Below are positions 17,653 to 25,954 of a DNA stretch of 64,000 nt, one piece after another. Numbering within the stretch: position 1 is the stretch's first letter; each line of letters begins with the position of its first letter. The stretch comes from Bacteroides neonati (GTDB taxonomy: Bacteria > Bacteroidota > Bacteroidia > Bacteroidales > Bacteroidaceae), in NCBI RefSeq assembly GCF_000499785.1, contig NZ_HG726025.1, forward strand, positions 1 to 64,000. The letters run 5' to 3'. Position numbers and translations under genes: made by a program. The notes under the pieces were generated by a model that saw only the letters and a program-made list of their open reading frames with translations, searched no databases and was not told where the DNA came from.

Positions 17653-19728
17653 TTATTTTCGTTTTTTCTTATCGGGGAAAACAAAAACAACTTTAAACTG
17701 CTCGTCAAAGACGAGTGAGGCATCGAACGATTTGCCCGCTTTGCTCTGAAAACCTTTGATAACACCTGTCTTACGATTGGTGATTAGCTCGGTAATCTGT
17801 GCATCGGACAGTTGTTTACCTGCAATCGTTCTAAAAATGGGTAGTTCACAATTAGGGTTGTTGCATTTGACCACTTTGGGGAAGAAGCTCATCTGACCGC
17901 TACCACATTTAGGACAATCCACATTTTGGCAACTACCCGTATAGAGAATTTTAGAGGCTAACAGTTCCGAGGTGATTTGAGTGGCATACACCTCAATCTC
18001 TTTACGGAACGTGCTATCTTTCATCTCTCCCGTTTCGATTTTGGCAAGTGCCGCCTCCCACTGCCCGGTCATTTCTACGTCTGCAATCTTCATCTCTTTG
18101 ACAATGGAATAGATGGCAAGCCCTTTTTCAGTGGGCACGAGTGATTTTTTACTGCGTACCATATACTCACGAGAAAACAACGTTTCGATGATAGAGGCAC
18201 GGGTGGCAGGTGTGCCGATACCGCACTCTTTTAGTTTGGCTCGTAGTTCTTCATCAACCATATCCTTACCACATGTTTCCATAGAGCCAAGTAATGAGCT
18301 TTCAGTATGTAGCGGTTTGGCTTTGGTAAGACTTTCTGCAAGCGAACAACCACCGACGGGTAACGTAAGACCCTTTGTCCAATCTGGGATAAGGGTGTCG
18401 GCATCATCTTTTTCGTCCTTTTCGTTCAGTACACCACGCCAGCCAATTTGTTTGATTATAGAGCCTTTGAGTATGAAGCGACTATCGCTACAAACAACGG
18501 TGACGGTAGTTACATCTTTAATGCACTTGTCAGAAAAGGCTTCAAGCATACGTGCTACTACCATATTATATATAGTGGTTTCATTCTCACTCAACCCCTT
18601 TGGCTTATTCTCTGTGATAAGCAGGGCATGGTGATCGGTTACTTTCTTGTCATCCACCGAGCGAGGGTTTAGTTTGCTCATTCCTTTGGCATATTTGCAA
18701 AATGTCGGATGCGAATGCAGCGAGGTGATAAGTTGTGGTATTTCTGCAAATACATCTTCCGAAATGTAACGGCTTCCTGTTCTTGGGTAGGTCAAAACGC
18801 CTATTTCATAGAGCTTTTGAGCAATATTTAGAGTGTTGTCTGCCGAGAAACCATGCTTACTATTCGCCTCTTTTTGCAGGGTGGTCAGATCATAAAGCAA
18901 TGGTGACTCTTGTGCTGTCTCTTTGCGTTCTACATTTTCCACTGTAGCATTTTCACTCGCTTTTACTCGTTGGTAGACCTGTTCCGCTTTCGCTTTGTCG
19001 AACCATTTATCTACGGAAAACAGCTGGGTGATACGAGTGTTTTCACAAAGAGAGAGGCTCATTTGCCAAAACTTTTGTGGTATAAAGTTCTTATTCTCCA
19101 AGTATCGGGAGCAAACCATACAGAGTGTAGGCGTCTGTACTCGTCCCAGCGAGTATGTCCCACGCCCTGCGGCGATGGTTACAGCCTGAGTTGCATTCAG
19201 CCCCACAAGCCAGTCAGCCTCACTTCTGGCACGGGCAGCATAGTAGAGGTTATCATACTCTGCTCCACATTTGAGTTTGTCAAGCCCTTCACGGATAGCT
19301 CTGTCGGTGAGGCTCGAAATCCAAAGCCTATCAAAAGGCTTTGCAGTACCCAAAAATTCGTAGATGTAACGAAAAATCAATTCCCCCTCTCTTCCAGCAT
19401 CAGTGCTAACGATTATCCGGTCGCAACTATCAAACAGTTTCTTAATGATTTTGAGTTGTGTCACTGCACCACTGTCGGGCTTATATCCTTTATCACTCTT
19501 CACTTGACGAGGGATAATCTGAAACACCGGAGGCAGGATCGGTAAATTATCACGCTGGAAACCTTTGATTCCATAGGCATCGGGCATTGCCAGTGTTACG
19601 AGGTGTCCGAACGCCCATGTTACGGCGTAACCGTTTCCTTCGATGTAGCCCTCTTTTTTATCTGTTGCCCCGACTATGGCTGCTATACTGCGTGCCACGC
19701 TCGGTTTTTCTGCTATTATTACTTTCAT
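17653..19728 (-). CDS. topB: Type IA DNA topoisomerase III
   Basis: The 691-residue enzyme has a TOPRIM domain (MKVIIAEKPSVARSIAAIVG; STDAGREGELIFR with the metal-binding acidic residues at about 110-115) and the catalytic motif LTYPRTGSRY, with nucleophile Y314. A C-terminal zinc-ribbon-like segment follows (CPKCGSGQMSFFPKVVKC, then NNPNC). It relaxes and decatenates DNA by single-strand passage. The CTnDOT exc gene, needed for excision in vivo, encodes an enzyme of this type, so a role in element processing is likely. It follows the 58-residue gene by 21 bases. Confidence 0.95.
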   Translation of the reverse strand: MKVIIAEKPSVARSIAAIVGATDKKEGYIEGNGYAVTWAFGHLVTLAMPDAYGIKGFQRDNLPILPPVFQIIPRQVKSDKGYKPDSGAVTQLKIIKKLFDSCDRIIVSTDAGREGELIFRYIYEFLGTAKPFDRLWISSLTDRAIREGLDKLKCGAEYDNLYYAARARSEADWLVGLNATQAVTIAAGRGTYSLGRVQTPTLCMVCSRYLENKNFIPQKFWQMSLSLCENTRITQLFSVDKWFDKAKAEQVYQRVKASENATVENVERKETAQESPLLYDLTTLQKEANSKHGFSADNTLNIAQKLYEIGVLTYPRTGSRYISEDVFAEIPQLITSLHSHPTFCKYAKGMSKLNPRSVDDKKVTDHHALLITENKPKGLSENETTIYNMVVARMLEAFSDKCIKDVTTVTVVCSDSRFILKGSIIKQIGWRGVLNEKDEKDDADTLIPDWTKGLTLPVGGCSLAESLTKAKPLHTESSLLGSMETCGKDMVDEELRAKLKECGIGTPATRASIIETLFSREYMVRSKKSLVPTEKGLAIYSIVKEMKIADVEMTGQWEAALAKIETGEMKDSTFRKEIEVYATQITSELLASKILYTGSCQNVDCPKCGSGQMSFFPKVVKCNNPNCELPIFRTIAGKQLSDAQITELITNRKTGVIKGFQSKAGKSFDASLVFDEQFKVVFVFPDKKKRK

Positions 19729-19732
19729 ACTC

Positions 19733-19756
19733 TTTTACTTTTATGGATTTTAGTGG
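19733..19756 (-). repeat. Shared leader motif, copy 3
   Basis: On the minus strand CCACTAAAATCC plus ATAAAAGTAAAA lies 4 bases before the topB ATG. The stop codon of the upstream 58-residue gene is the TAA inside CCACTAAAA. Confidence 0.85.
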
Positions 19757-19926
19757 ATTTGAGAGCTTTTACTCTCCATTTGTTGAATTATTTTCCGGTC
19801 GTAATAGATGTGATAGCCATCTATATAATATCGCTCGTTCTCCTTCTCAACGGCTTTCCAGTTGGTTTTCCGCCAGAGAATAATAAAGCCAATCACGATG
19901 ATTGAAAGGAGCATTGCAATTACCAT
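19750..19926 (-). CDS. 58-residue membrane protein between DUF3945 and topB
   Basis: ATG at 19926 overlaps the TAA of the DUF3945 gene. The peptide starts MVIAMLLSIIVIGFIILWRK, a single membrane helix followed by positive residues, giving an N-out or signal-anchor topology. A charged tail follows (NWKAVEKENERYYIDGYHIY, YDRKIIQQMESK). The tight overlaps on both sides and a well-formed membrane helix support a real gene that is too short for common length cut-offs. The function is unknown. Confidence 0.7.
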   Translation of the reverse strand: MVIAMLLSIIVIGFIILWRKTNWKAVEKENERYYIDGYHIYYDRKIIQQMESKSSQIH

Positions 19927-21332
19927 TATCGGCGTATACCTTTTCCTTTTTTCTGTGCCTCTTCTACCTGTTTTTGCTCTTGCTTTTCGGTAGGCTGAAC
20001 CTGTCCCTGTTGCAATGGCTCTTTCACATTCTTGGTAGCCTCGTTGGTTTTCCCCTCCGAATTGACAGCTACCTGTGTTTTAGAGGCATTATCGGGGGTA
20101 ATTTCTTTGGCTTTGGACTTGTCGGGGTTCCATTTGAGAAAGTCAAACTTGTTCTTCTCATAGTTCGGTTTGACGTAAGCATTAAACGGCTTGCCCTCTT
20201 TGTCAAGTAACCCAGTCATGTAGACTGCTGCTCCCGATTTTAGGCGGGCTTGCTCTTCGGGGGATACCTCTCTACCGAGCAACTTTTCGGGTACTCGAAG
20301 TTCTTTGTTGCCACTCTGCTGCTGTGGTGCTTGTGTCTGCTCTTTCCGTTCCGTCTGCTTGGGCTGGTTATGAAATTGAAACTCAATGCCTCGCTTATCA
20401 GCATTCATCTGAATGGTGGCGTTGAAACTCTTACCATTTTTTGCAGTCATGCCTTCCAGATAAATTCCTTTTCCCTCTGCAAGTGCTTTTTTCTGCTCAT
20501 CACCAAGAGTTACTCCCTTAATCTCGTTTGGAACTCGAATCTTATCGGCACTCAGTGCAACCAAATCATTGGTGAGTTTATCCACACTCACAAAAGCAAT
20601 AATCGGATTAGGTACATTTGGAATTTTAAGCTCCACCAAACGCCCCAAATTGCCCGTTTCAAGAAGTGCCTTTTTATCGGCATCCGTAAATGTGTTACCG
20701 TAAAATGCTTTCTCTAATTGGGGCTGTTTCTGCATGGCATGAATGGCGGGAACAATACGCCCGTCAGGAGTCTCTTTGAGCGAGAGGCGTACATCGGTAC
20801 GAAGCGTTGCGTCACCCACTTTAAGGGTAATGGGGACAAGTCCCGGACTCTTTCGGAAGTTGAGCATGGCATCCAACGCTCCGGTTTTTTCCAGACTTTC
20901 ACGGGTGACGCCCATCTGCTCGAACTGTGCCCAATCCACACGGTCAGCATCAATGGGCTTATAGCCCTGCTTCTCGTGAATACCGAACTCGGAAAGATCG
21001 ACACGCACCGAGTCCAACATCTCCTTGTTGGATTGCTTGTCGGGTTCTTTAAGCATCTCGCCAATAACGGTGGCGTTGCTCTCCACATTCTCGGCAGATA
21101 CTTTGAAGAAGTTGAAATGCGTGGGGTCTTTGTACTGACGTAGGAAGTTGGAGAAGAAGTTTTCAAGCACGTTGCTGTGCTTATCAATTTTCATAAACTC
21201 CTTTTCATGCTCTTTTTTGGGTGGAACGGTTTTGAGTTTCCCCTTATCGTCCATCCCTGCGACAACTTTCAAGGAGTTCTCGTCCTTAGTTTTGACCAAC
21301 AGAACATCTTGGTCTTTGACTTTTTCGTCCAT
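19926..21332 (-). CDS. DUF4099/DUF3945 protein
   Basis: The 468-residue cytoplasmic protein is typical of Bacteroidetes conjugative elements. The N-terminal part (DVLLVKTKDENSLKVVAGMD; DFSNFLRQYKDP-like segment near residues 60-75) precedes a DUF4099-type region (FGIHEKQGYKPIDADRVDWA). Two related C-terminal modules follow: 'VTLGDEQKKALAEGKGIYLE GMTAKNGKSFNA' and 'VSPEEQARLKSGAAVYMTG LLDKEGKPFNA', as in DUF3945. The tail is Gln/Lys/Glu-rich and probably disordered. In CTnDOT a similar gene (orf3) lies next to exc. Its molecular role is not known. Confidence 0.82.
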   Translation of the reverse strand: MDEKVKDQDVLLVKTKDENSLKVVAGMDDKGKLKTVPPKKEHEKEFMKIDKHSNVLENFFSNFLRQYKDPTHFNFFKVSAENVESNATVIGEMLKEPDKQSNKEMLDSVRVDLSEFGIHEKQGYKPIDADRVDWAQFEQMGVTRESLEKTGALDAMLNFRKSPGLVPITLKVGDATLRTDVRLSLKETPDGRIVPAIHAMQKQPQLEKAFYGNTFTDADKKALLETGNLGRLVELKIPNVPNPIIAFVSVDKLTNDLVALSADKIRVPNEIKGVTLGDEQKKALAEGKGIYLEGMTAKNGKSFNATIQMNADKRGIEFQFHNQPKQTERKEQTQAPQQQSGNKELRVPEKLLGREVSPEEQARLKSGAAVYMTGLLDKEGKPFNAYVKPNYEKNKFDFLKWNPDKSKAKEITPDNASKTQVAVNSEGKTNEATKNVKEPLQQGQVQPTEKQEQKQVEEAQKKGKGIRR

Positions 21333-21411
21333 AGATTCATTGATTTTAATAGCATCAACATTAATGCTCGGACAAAGCTAAAGTAAAGATTTTGAGTATT
21401 TTTACACCGAA

Positions 21412-21458
21412 AGCTAACTGCGTACATTTGTCTCCGGCATGGATACATTTGTCCATGC
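21412..21458 (+). repeat. Paired control-region motif, copy 2
   Basis: AGCTAACTGCGTACATTTGT, CTCCGGCATGGATACATTTG and TCCATGC form two ATTTGTC units about 22 bp apart. The second is framed by GCATGGA and TCCATGC, a 7-bp inverted repeat. It lies about 80 bases upstream of the DUF3945 start, between the DUF3945 gene and the arsenic cargo. An inverted near-copy is at 48842-48888. Confidence 0.75.
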
Positions 21459-21565
21459 AGATGAAATCAGATGATTAAAATTTGATAGTTTTGAGGGTGT
21501 ACTTTATTATAATAATCGTGGCTTTTCACATAATCTTTTCAAGGTACAAAAAACGTTATGAATAA

Positions 21566-21602
21566 TTTGGTAGTTACAAATAATGTTCGTAACTTTGCGA
21601 AC
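21566..21602 (+). promoter_or_regulatory. arsR promoter with overlapping ArsR operator
   Basis: TTTGG (21566) and TAACTTTG (21590-21597) are spaced 19 bases, a textbook Bacteroidetes -33/-7 promoter. The -7 element is enclosed in the palindrome GTTCG-N8-CGAAC (21585-21602), the position expected for ArsR repression. Start of arsR is 15 bases downstream. Confidence 0.8.
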
Positions 21603-21616
21603 AGAAATAAGAAAAG

Positions 21617-21943
21617 ATGAAAAAGGATAGAGGTTATACGGTAGATAATGAGCAATTAGCTCGTTTTGCGAAGGCGTTGGGACATCCTGCACGCATTACT
21701 ATAATGGAATTTTTAGCAAGTCAGGATAGTTGTTTCTTTGGTGATATTCATGATGAGTTGCCAATTGCTAAAGCGACTGTATCTCAACATCTAAAAGAGT
21801 TGAAAGATGCAGGGTTGATACAGGGTGAAATCGAACCACCAAAGGTGCGTTACTGTGTGAATAAAGAAAATTGGGCATTGGCAAAATCTCTATTTTCTAA
21901 ATTGTTTGCTCATTCAATGTGCGAAAAAGTATGCTGCGAATAG
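21617..21943 (+). CDS. arsR: ArsR-family arsenic-responsive repressor
   Basis: The 108-residue winged-helix protein has the ArsR layout: LARFAKALGHPARITIMEFL, then SQDSCFFGDIHDELPIAKAT and VSQHLKELKDAGLIQGEIEP with the recognition helix. Cys in 'DSCFFGD' and the C-terminal CEKVCCE can provide As(III) thiolate ligands; the placement differs from the ELCVC site of Escherichia coli ArsR. It would leave the operator when arsenite binds, inducing the operon. It is first in the cargo and preceded by its own promoter-operator. Confidence 0.92.
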   Translation: MKKDRGYTVDNEQLARFAKALGHPARITIMEFLASQDSCFFGDIHDELPIAKATVSQHLKELKDAGLIQGEIEPPKVRYCVNKENWALAKSLFSKLFAHSMCEKVCCE

Positions 21944-21966
21944 TCGCATATTTTTTTGATTATATT

Positions 21967-21984
21967 GTTCGTAGTTTTGCGATT
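21967..21984 (+). promoter_or_regulatory. Second ArsR-type promoter-operator, before the arsE-like gene
   Basis: GTTCG-TAGTTTTG-CGATT repeats the structure of the arsR operator, again with a TAnnTTTG element inside. It suggests the structural genes have their own ArsR-controlled promoter. Confidence 0.7.
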
Positions 21985-22009
21985 TACTAACATTAAAAAT
22001 AGAACAAAA

Positions 22010-22252
22010 ATGGAAATTAAAGTATTGGGAACAGGTTGCCCGAACTGTAAGACACTCTACGCAACCGTTGAAAAGGCTATTGACGAACTGAATTTAGATG
22101 CGAAGCTCATTAAGGAGCAGGATATTCTGAAAATTATGGAGTATAACATCTTGGGGCTGCCTGCACTCGTGGTCGATGAGAAGGTGTTATCCGTGGGCAA
22201 AGCACTGACTTTATCCGAAGTAAAACAACTACTAACCAAAGAACCAATCTAA
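22010..22252 (+). CDS. Small thioredoxin-fold protein (ArsE-like)
   Basis: Start at 22010 gives 80 residues, MEIKVLGTGCPNCKTLYATV with a CPNC redox motif, and LPALVVDEKVLSVGKAL, as in the MTH895-type mini-thioredoxin family. An upstream alternative start would overlap the promoter-operator. In Bacteroides vulgatus ars clusters the gene in this place is arsE, described with arsF and arsG in nitroaromatic arsenical resistance. The order here (E-, F-, G-like) is the same, so the role is inferred. It may deliver electrons to its neighbours. Confidence 0.78.
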   Translation: MEIKVLGTGCPNCKTLYATVEKAIDELNLDAKLIKEQDILKIMEYNILGLPALVVDEKVLSVGKALTLSEVKQLLTKEPI

Positions 22253-22254
22253 CT

Positions 22255-22689
22255 ATGAAGAAATTATTATTTGCTTTAATGGCAATCATAGCCTTAACCT
22301 CATGTGGGAATAGCCAAAATGCTAATGCACAAGGGGCAACTAAAACCAATCAAAAAGAATATGTAGAGGTACTCTATTTTCATGGCAAGCAACGTTGCGT
22401 CACCTGCAATACCATTGAGAAATTGACTAAAGAGGTTATTGATAAAGACTTCGCCCAGCAGCTTAAAGATGGAAAGGTAGTATTCAAGGTTATTGATATT
22501 TCGACGAAAGAAGGTGAAAAAATAGCCGATAAATATGAAGTTACATGGTCGTCGCTGTTTGTAAATAAATGGAAAGATGGCAAAGAAACTAAAAATAATA
22601 TGACCGATTTTGGATTTTCGTATGCTAAGGGATCGCCCGACGTATTCAAAGAGGGCGTGAAAAAGAAAGTTAACGAACAACTAAAATAA
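22255..22689 (+). CDS. ArsF-family thioredoxin-like lipoprotein
   Basis: The signal peptide ends in a lipobox (IIALTSCGN). The periplasmic domain carries FHGKQRCVTCNTIEKLTKEV, a CxxC thioredoxin-like motif. The family is annotated as the ArsF subunit of a nitrophenyl-compound nitroreductase system. It lies 3 bases after the arsE-like gene and 7 before the arsG-like gene, so it probably forms a periplasmic electron relay with the membrane protein ArsG. The length of 144 residues looks complete. Confidence 0.8.
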   Translation: MKKLLFALMAIIALTSCGNSQNANAQGATKTNQKEYVEVLYFHGKQRCVTCNTIEKLTKEVIDKDFAQQLKDGKVVFKVIDISTKEGEKIADKYEVTWSSLFVNKWKDGKETKNNMTDFGFSYAKGSPDVFKEGVKKKVNEQLK

Positions 22690-22696
22690 TCGACCA

Positions 22697-23413
22697 ATGG
22701 ACTTTCTTCAATCACTTTTAGATAACAGCACGATACCTGTTATTACGGCTTTTCTGCTGGGGTTGCTTACGGCAATCAGCCCATGTCCTTTGGCAACCAA
22801 CATCACGGCGATAGGTTTTATAAGTAAGGATATTGAGAGCCGTCACCGCATTTTTTGGAATGGAATACTCTATACTGCTGGCAGGATTATTACATACGCA
22901 GGCATTGGCTTCATCCTTATTCCGATTTTGCGTGAGGGCGCAAGTATTTTTGTCATTCAAAAAGCAATAGGCAAGTATGGCGAGATGATTATCGCCCCTG
23001 CTCTTATTCTCATTGGTTTGTTTATGCTCTTTGGCAATAGACTTAATCTTCCCAAATTTGGTTTTGGCGGTGGCAGTGCTAATTCCGAGAAATTAAAGAA
23101 TAGAGGGAGCTGGGGAGCTTTGCTTTTGGGTGTGCTCTTTGCGTTGGCTTTCTGTCCTACGAGTGGTGTCTTTTACTTTGGGATGTTGATGCCGATGTCA
23201 GCTGCTGAAACGGGAGGACTACTTCTGCCTGTCGTTTTTGCCATCGCCACAGGACTACCTGTTATTATTGTCGCATGGATATTGGCATATAGCGTAGCAG
23301 GTCTTGGCAAATTTTATCAGCGTATGCAGGTATTCCAAAAATGGATGAACATTATTATCGCATTGCTCTTTATTGCGGTAGGTATTTATTATGCTATGAT
23401 TTTTTACTTTTAA
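22697..23413 (+). CDS. ArsG-family membrane protein (CcdA-like)
   Basis: The 238-residue protein has about six membrane helices with the DsbD/CcdA pattern: FLLGLLTAISPCPLATNITA near the start and GVLFALAFCPTSGVFYFGM in the second half. Each repeat carries one Pro-flanked Cys able to pass reducing power across the membrane. The family is also annotated as an aromatic arsenical efflux permease, ArsG. With the neighbouring CxxC proteins an electron-transfer role looks equally possible. Confidence 0.8.
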   Translation: MDFLQSLLDNSTIPVITAFLLGLLTAISPCPLATNITAIGFISKDIESRHRIFWNGILYTAGRIITYAGIGFILIPILREGASIFVIQKAIGKYGEMIIAPALILIGLFMLFGNRLNLPKFGFGGGSANSEKLKNRGSWGALLLGVLFALAFCPTSGVFYFGMLMPMSAAETGGLLLPVVFAIATGLPVIIVAWILAYSVAGLGKFYQRMQVFQKWMNIIIALLFIAVGIYYAMIFYF

Positions 23414-23426
23414 AATACAAACGAAT

Positions 23427-23756
23427 ATGAAAACAATAGAAATTTTCGACCCTGCGATGTGCTGTCCGACAGGGTTATGTGGTCCGAACATCAATCCTGA
23501 TTTGATGAGAATTGCCGCTGCCGTTCAACTCTTGCAAAACCAAGGTGCGAGTATCAAAAGACACAATTTGCGTGATGAACCACAGTTGTATGTCTCGAAC
23601 CAATTAGTAAACCAATATTTGCAAGATAAAGGTGTTGACGGACTACCCGTAACACTTGTAGATGGTAAAATCACTATAGAAAAGGGTTATCCTACAAATG
23701 CTCAACTAACCGAGTGGACAGGAGTCTCTTTAGATATTATTCCAATTATTAAATAA
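23427..23756 (+). CDS. arsD: ArsD arsenite metallochaperone
   Basis: The 109-residue protein has the conserved N-terminal FDPAMCCPTGLCG, giving the three As(III)-binding cysteines (12, 13 and 18). ArsD hands arsenite to ArsA and weakly represses ars operons. It starts 13 bases after the arsG-like gene and precedes arsA by 7 bases, the usual arsDA pairing. C-terminal Cys pairs seen in plasmid ArsD proteins are absent, as in many homologues. Confidence 0.95.
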   Translation: MKTIEIFDPAMCCPTGLCGPNINPDLMRIAAAVQLLQNQGASIKRHNLRDEPQLYVSNQLVNQYLQDKGVDGLPVTLVDGKITIEKGYPTNAQLTEWTGVSLDIIPIIK

Positions 23757-23763
23757 TAAAAAA

Positions 23764-25479
23764 ATGGAAACATTCGATTTATCAAAAATAGCCCTTACTA
23801 AATATCTGTTTTTTACAGGTAAAGGTGGCGTGGGTAAAACTTCGCTGGCTTGTGCCACAGCCGTAGGCTTGGCTAATCAAGACAAAAACATCTTACTTAT
23901 TAGCACCGACCCAGCTTCCAACCTACAAGATGTATTCGGGCAAGAATTGAACGGACACGGAACAGCTATCGCCGAAGTTCCGGGATTGACAGTTGTCAAC
24001 CTCGACCCAGAAGAGGCTGCTGCTGAGTATCGTGAGAGTGTTATCGCTCCTTTCAGGGGTAAATTGCCTGATAGCGTAATCAGTCAGATGGAAGAACAGT
24101 TATCAGGTTCTTGTACGGTGGAGATTGCCGCTTTTAACGAGTTTTCGGATTTCATTACCGACCCGAATAAGCAAAAAGAGTATGACCACATCATTTTCGA
24201 CACTGCTCCCACGGGGCACACGCTCAGAATGCTACAACTACCATCTGCTTGGAGTACGTTTATCAGCGAAAATACGCATGGGGCATCTTGCCTTGGGCAA
24301 CTATCGGGACTTGAAGCACGCAAAGAGATTTACAAGCAGGCAGTTGATACGCTTTCGGATGGTAAGCTGACAAACTTAGTGCTTGTTAGCAGACCCGAAA
24401 CAGCTCCGTTGAAAGAGGCTGCTCGCTCATCGCACGAATTACAATTGTTAGGAATCAAAAATCAGGTGTTGATTGTCAACGGTGTTTTAGGTCAGATAGA
24501 TGATGCGGACAAAATTTCTAATCAACTGCATCAAAGGCAACAAAATGCACTCCGAGAGATGCCCGATACATTAAAGGAGTATCCAACATATAGTGTTCCG
24601 CTTCGTTCGTATAACCTTTCAAATGTTGCCAATATCCGAAGAATGTTGCATGACGACACTCTTTTGCAGCACGAAACGAGAGAACCTCTTACAGGTGTCC
24701 ATACATTGAATGATTTGTTGGACGATCTTCATAAAACCAACAAGCGTGTTGTCTTTACAATGGGTAAGGGCGGTGTAGGCAAAACGACAATGGCGACCAA
24801 TATTGCATTGGGATTGGCAGAACGTGGAGCAAAAGTACATCTGACAACTACTGATCCTGCTAATCACCTGAACTACGATTTAGTGACCTCAAAAGGTATC
24901 ACCGTGAGCCGTATTGACGAAACTGTGGTGCTGGAAGAGTACAAGAACGAAGTCCGTGCCAAGGCGAAAGCTAACAATATGTCGGAAGCCGATATGGAAT
25001 ACATCGAAGAGGATTTACGCTCTCCCTGCACACAAGAGATTGCTGTATTCAAAGCATTTGCACAGATTGTGGACAAGGCGGACAATGAAGTAGTGGTTAT
25101 AGACACTGCTCCCACGGGGCACACACTGTTGCTGCTTGATGCTACGCAAAGCTATCATAAAGAGGTTGAGCGAACACAAGGCGGAATCCCCGACGCTGTG
25201 AGTAATCTGTTGCCTCGTTTGCGAAACGAGAAGGAAACAGAGGTTGTTATTGTCACACTACCCGAAACGACCCCAGTGTTTGAGGCAGAGCGTTTGCAAA
25301 AAGATTTGCAGCGAGCTGGTATTCACAATAAATGGTGGATTGTGAACTCATGCCTTTCACTGGTCGAAACCGAAAACCCGTTCCTGAAAGCGAAAGCTCA
25401 CGGCGAACGAGTTTGGATAGAGAAAGTGAAACAATTATCAAATAATAACACAGCACTCGTTGAGTGGAAAAATATATAA
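23764..25479 (+). CDS. arsA: ArsA arsenite-stimulated ATPase
   Basis: The 571-residue protein is a tandem duplication. The first half has FTGKGGVGKTSLACATAVG (residues about 18-36) and the second FTMGKGGVGKTTMATNIAL (about 330-348). Each half carries the signature DTAPTGHTLR/L; the Cys of SGSCTVE and SPCTQEI resemble the metal-site cysteines. ArsA receives As(III) from ArsD and couples ATP hydrolysis to export through the arsenite carrier. Here the partner would be Acr3, encoded downstream, rather than ArsB. Confidence 0.95.
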   Translation: METFDLSKIALTKYLFFTGKGGVGKTSLACATAVGLANQDKNILLISTDPASNLQDVFGQELNGHGTAIAEVPGLTVVNLDPEEAAAEYRESVIAPFRGKLPDSVISQMEEQLSGSCTVEIAAFNEFSDFITDPNKQKEYDHIIFDTAPTGHTLRMLQLPSAWSTFISENTHGASCLGQLSGLEARKEIYKQAVDTLSDGKLTNLVLVSRPETAPLKEAARSSHELQLLGIKNQVLIVNGVLGQIDDADKISNQLHQRQQNALREMPDTLKEYPTYSVPLRSYNLSNVANIRRMLHDDTLLQHETREPLTGVHTLNDLLDDLHKTNKRVVFTMGKGGVGKTTMATNIALGLAERGAKVHLTTTDPANHLNYDLVTSKGITVSRIDETVVLEEYKNEVRAKAKANNMSEADMEYIEEDLRSPCTQEIAVFKAFAQIVDKADNEVVVIDTAPTGHTLLLLDATQSYHKEVERTQGGIPDAVSNLLPRLRNEKETEVVIVTLPETTPVFEAERLQKDLQRAGIHNKWWIVNSCLSLVETENPFLKAKAHGERVWIEKVKQLSNNNTALVEWKNI

Positions 25480-25486
25480 AAGTAAT

Positions 25487-25942
25487 ATGAAAGTACTGAT
25501 TCTTTGCACTGGCAATAGTTGCCGCTCTCAGATGGCACATGGCTTTTTGCAGTTGTTTGATAAGGATCTGATTGTTCGTTCGGCTGGTACACAGGCGGCA
25601 GGTAAATTGAATGCAGGAGCAGTTAAGGCAATGGCAGAGGTGGGAGTGGATATCTCCCACCACACCTCTGACCCTGTTGGAATGTATCTTGACGATGAGT
25701 GGGACTATGTGATAACCGTCTGCGGTGGAGCAAACGAGGCTTGCCCAATGTTTACCGGAAAAGTAAAACACCGCCTTCATATTGGTTTTGACGACCCATC
25801 GCACGCCGAAGGGACTCCCGAATTTATCGAAAGCGAGTTTCGCCGTGTAAGGGACGAAATAAAGAGTCGTTTCTACGAATTTTACATTAAAGAGATTAAG
25901 AAACAAGAGTTGCCAAAATGTTCTTGTGGTGGCAACTGCTAA
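25487..25942 (+). CDS. arsC: ArsC arsenate reductase, thioredoxin-linked (LMW phosphatase type)
   Basis: Start at 25487 gives 151 residues. The P-loop LCTGNSCRSQMAHG has the CX5R arsenate-binding motif (Cys8 region) of the low-molecular-weight tyrosine phosphatase fold. VITVCGGANEACPMF supplies the redox cysteines that relay to thioredoxin. It reduces arsenate to arsenite for export. The C-terminus (LPKCSCGGNC) is Cys-rich, an unusual extension that may bind As(III) or interact with a neighbour. The gene follows arsA by 7 bases. Confidence 0.93.
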   Translation: MKVLILCTGNSCRSQMAHGFLQLFDKDLIVRSAGTQAAGKLNAGAVKAMAEVGVDISHHTSDPVGMYLDDEWDYVITVCGGANEACPMFTGKVKHRLHIGFDDPSHAEGTPEFIESEFRRVRDEIKSRFYEFYIKEIKKQELPKCSCGGNC

Positions 25943-25954
25943 CTATTTACAGAA

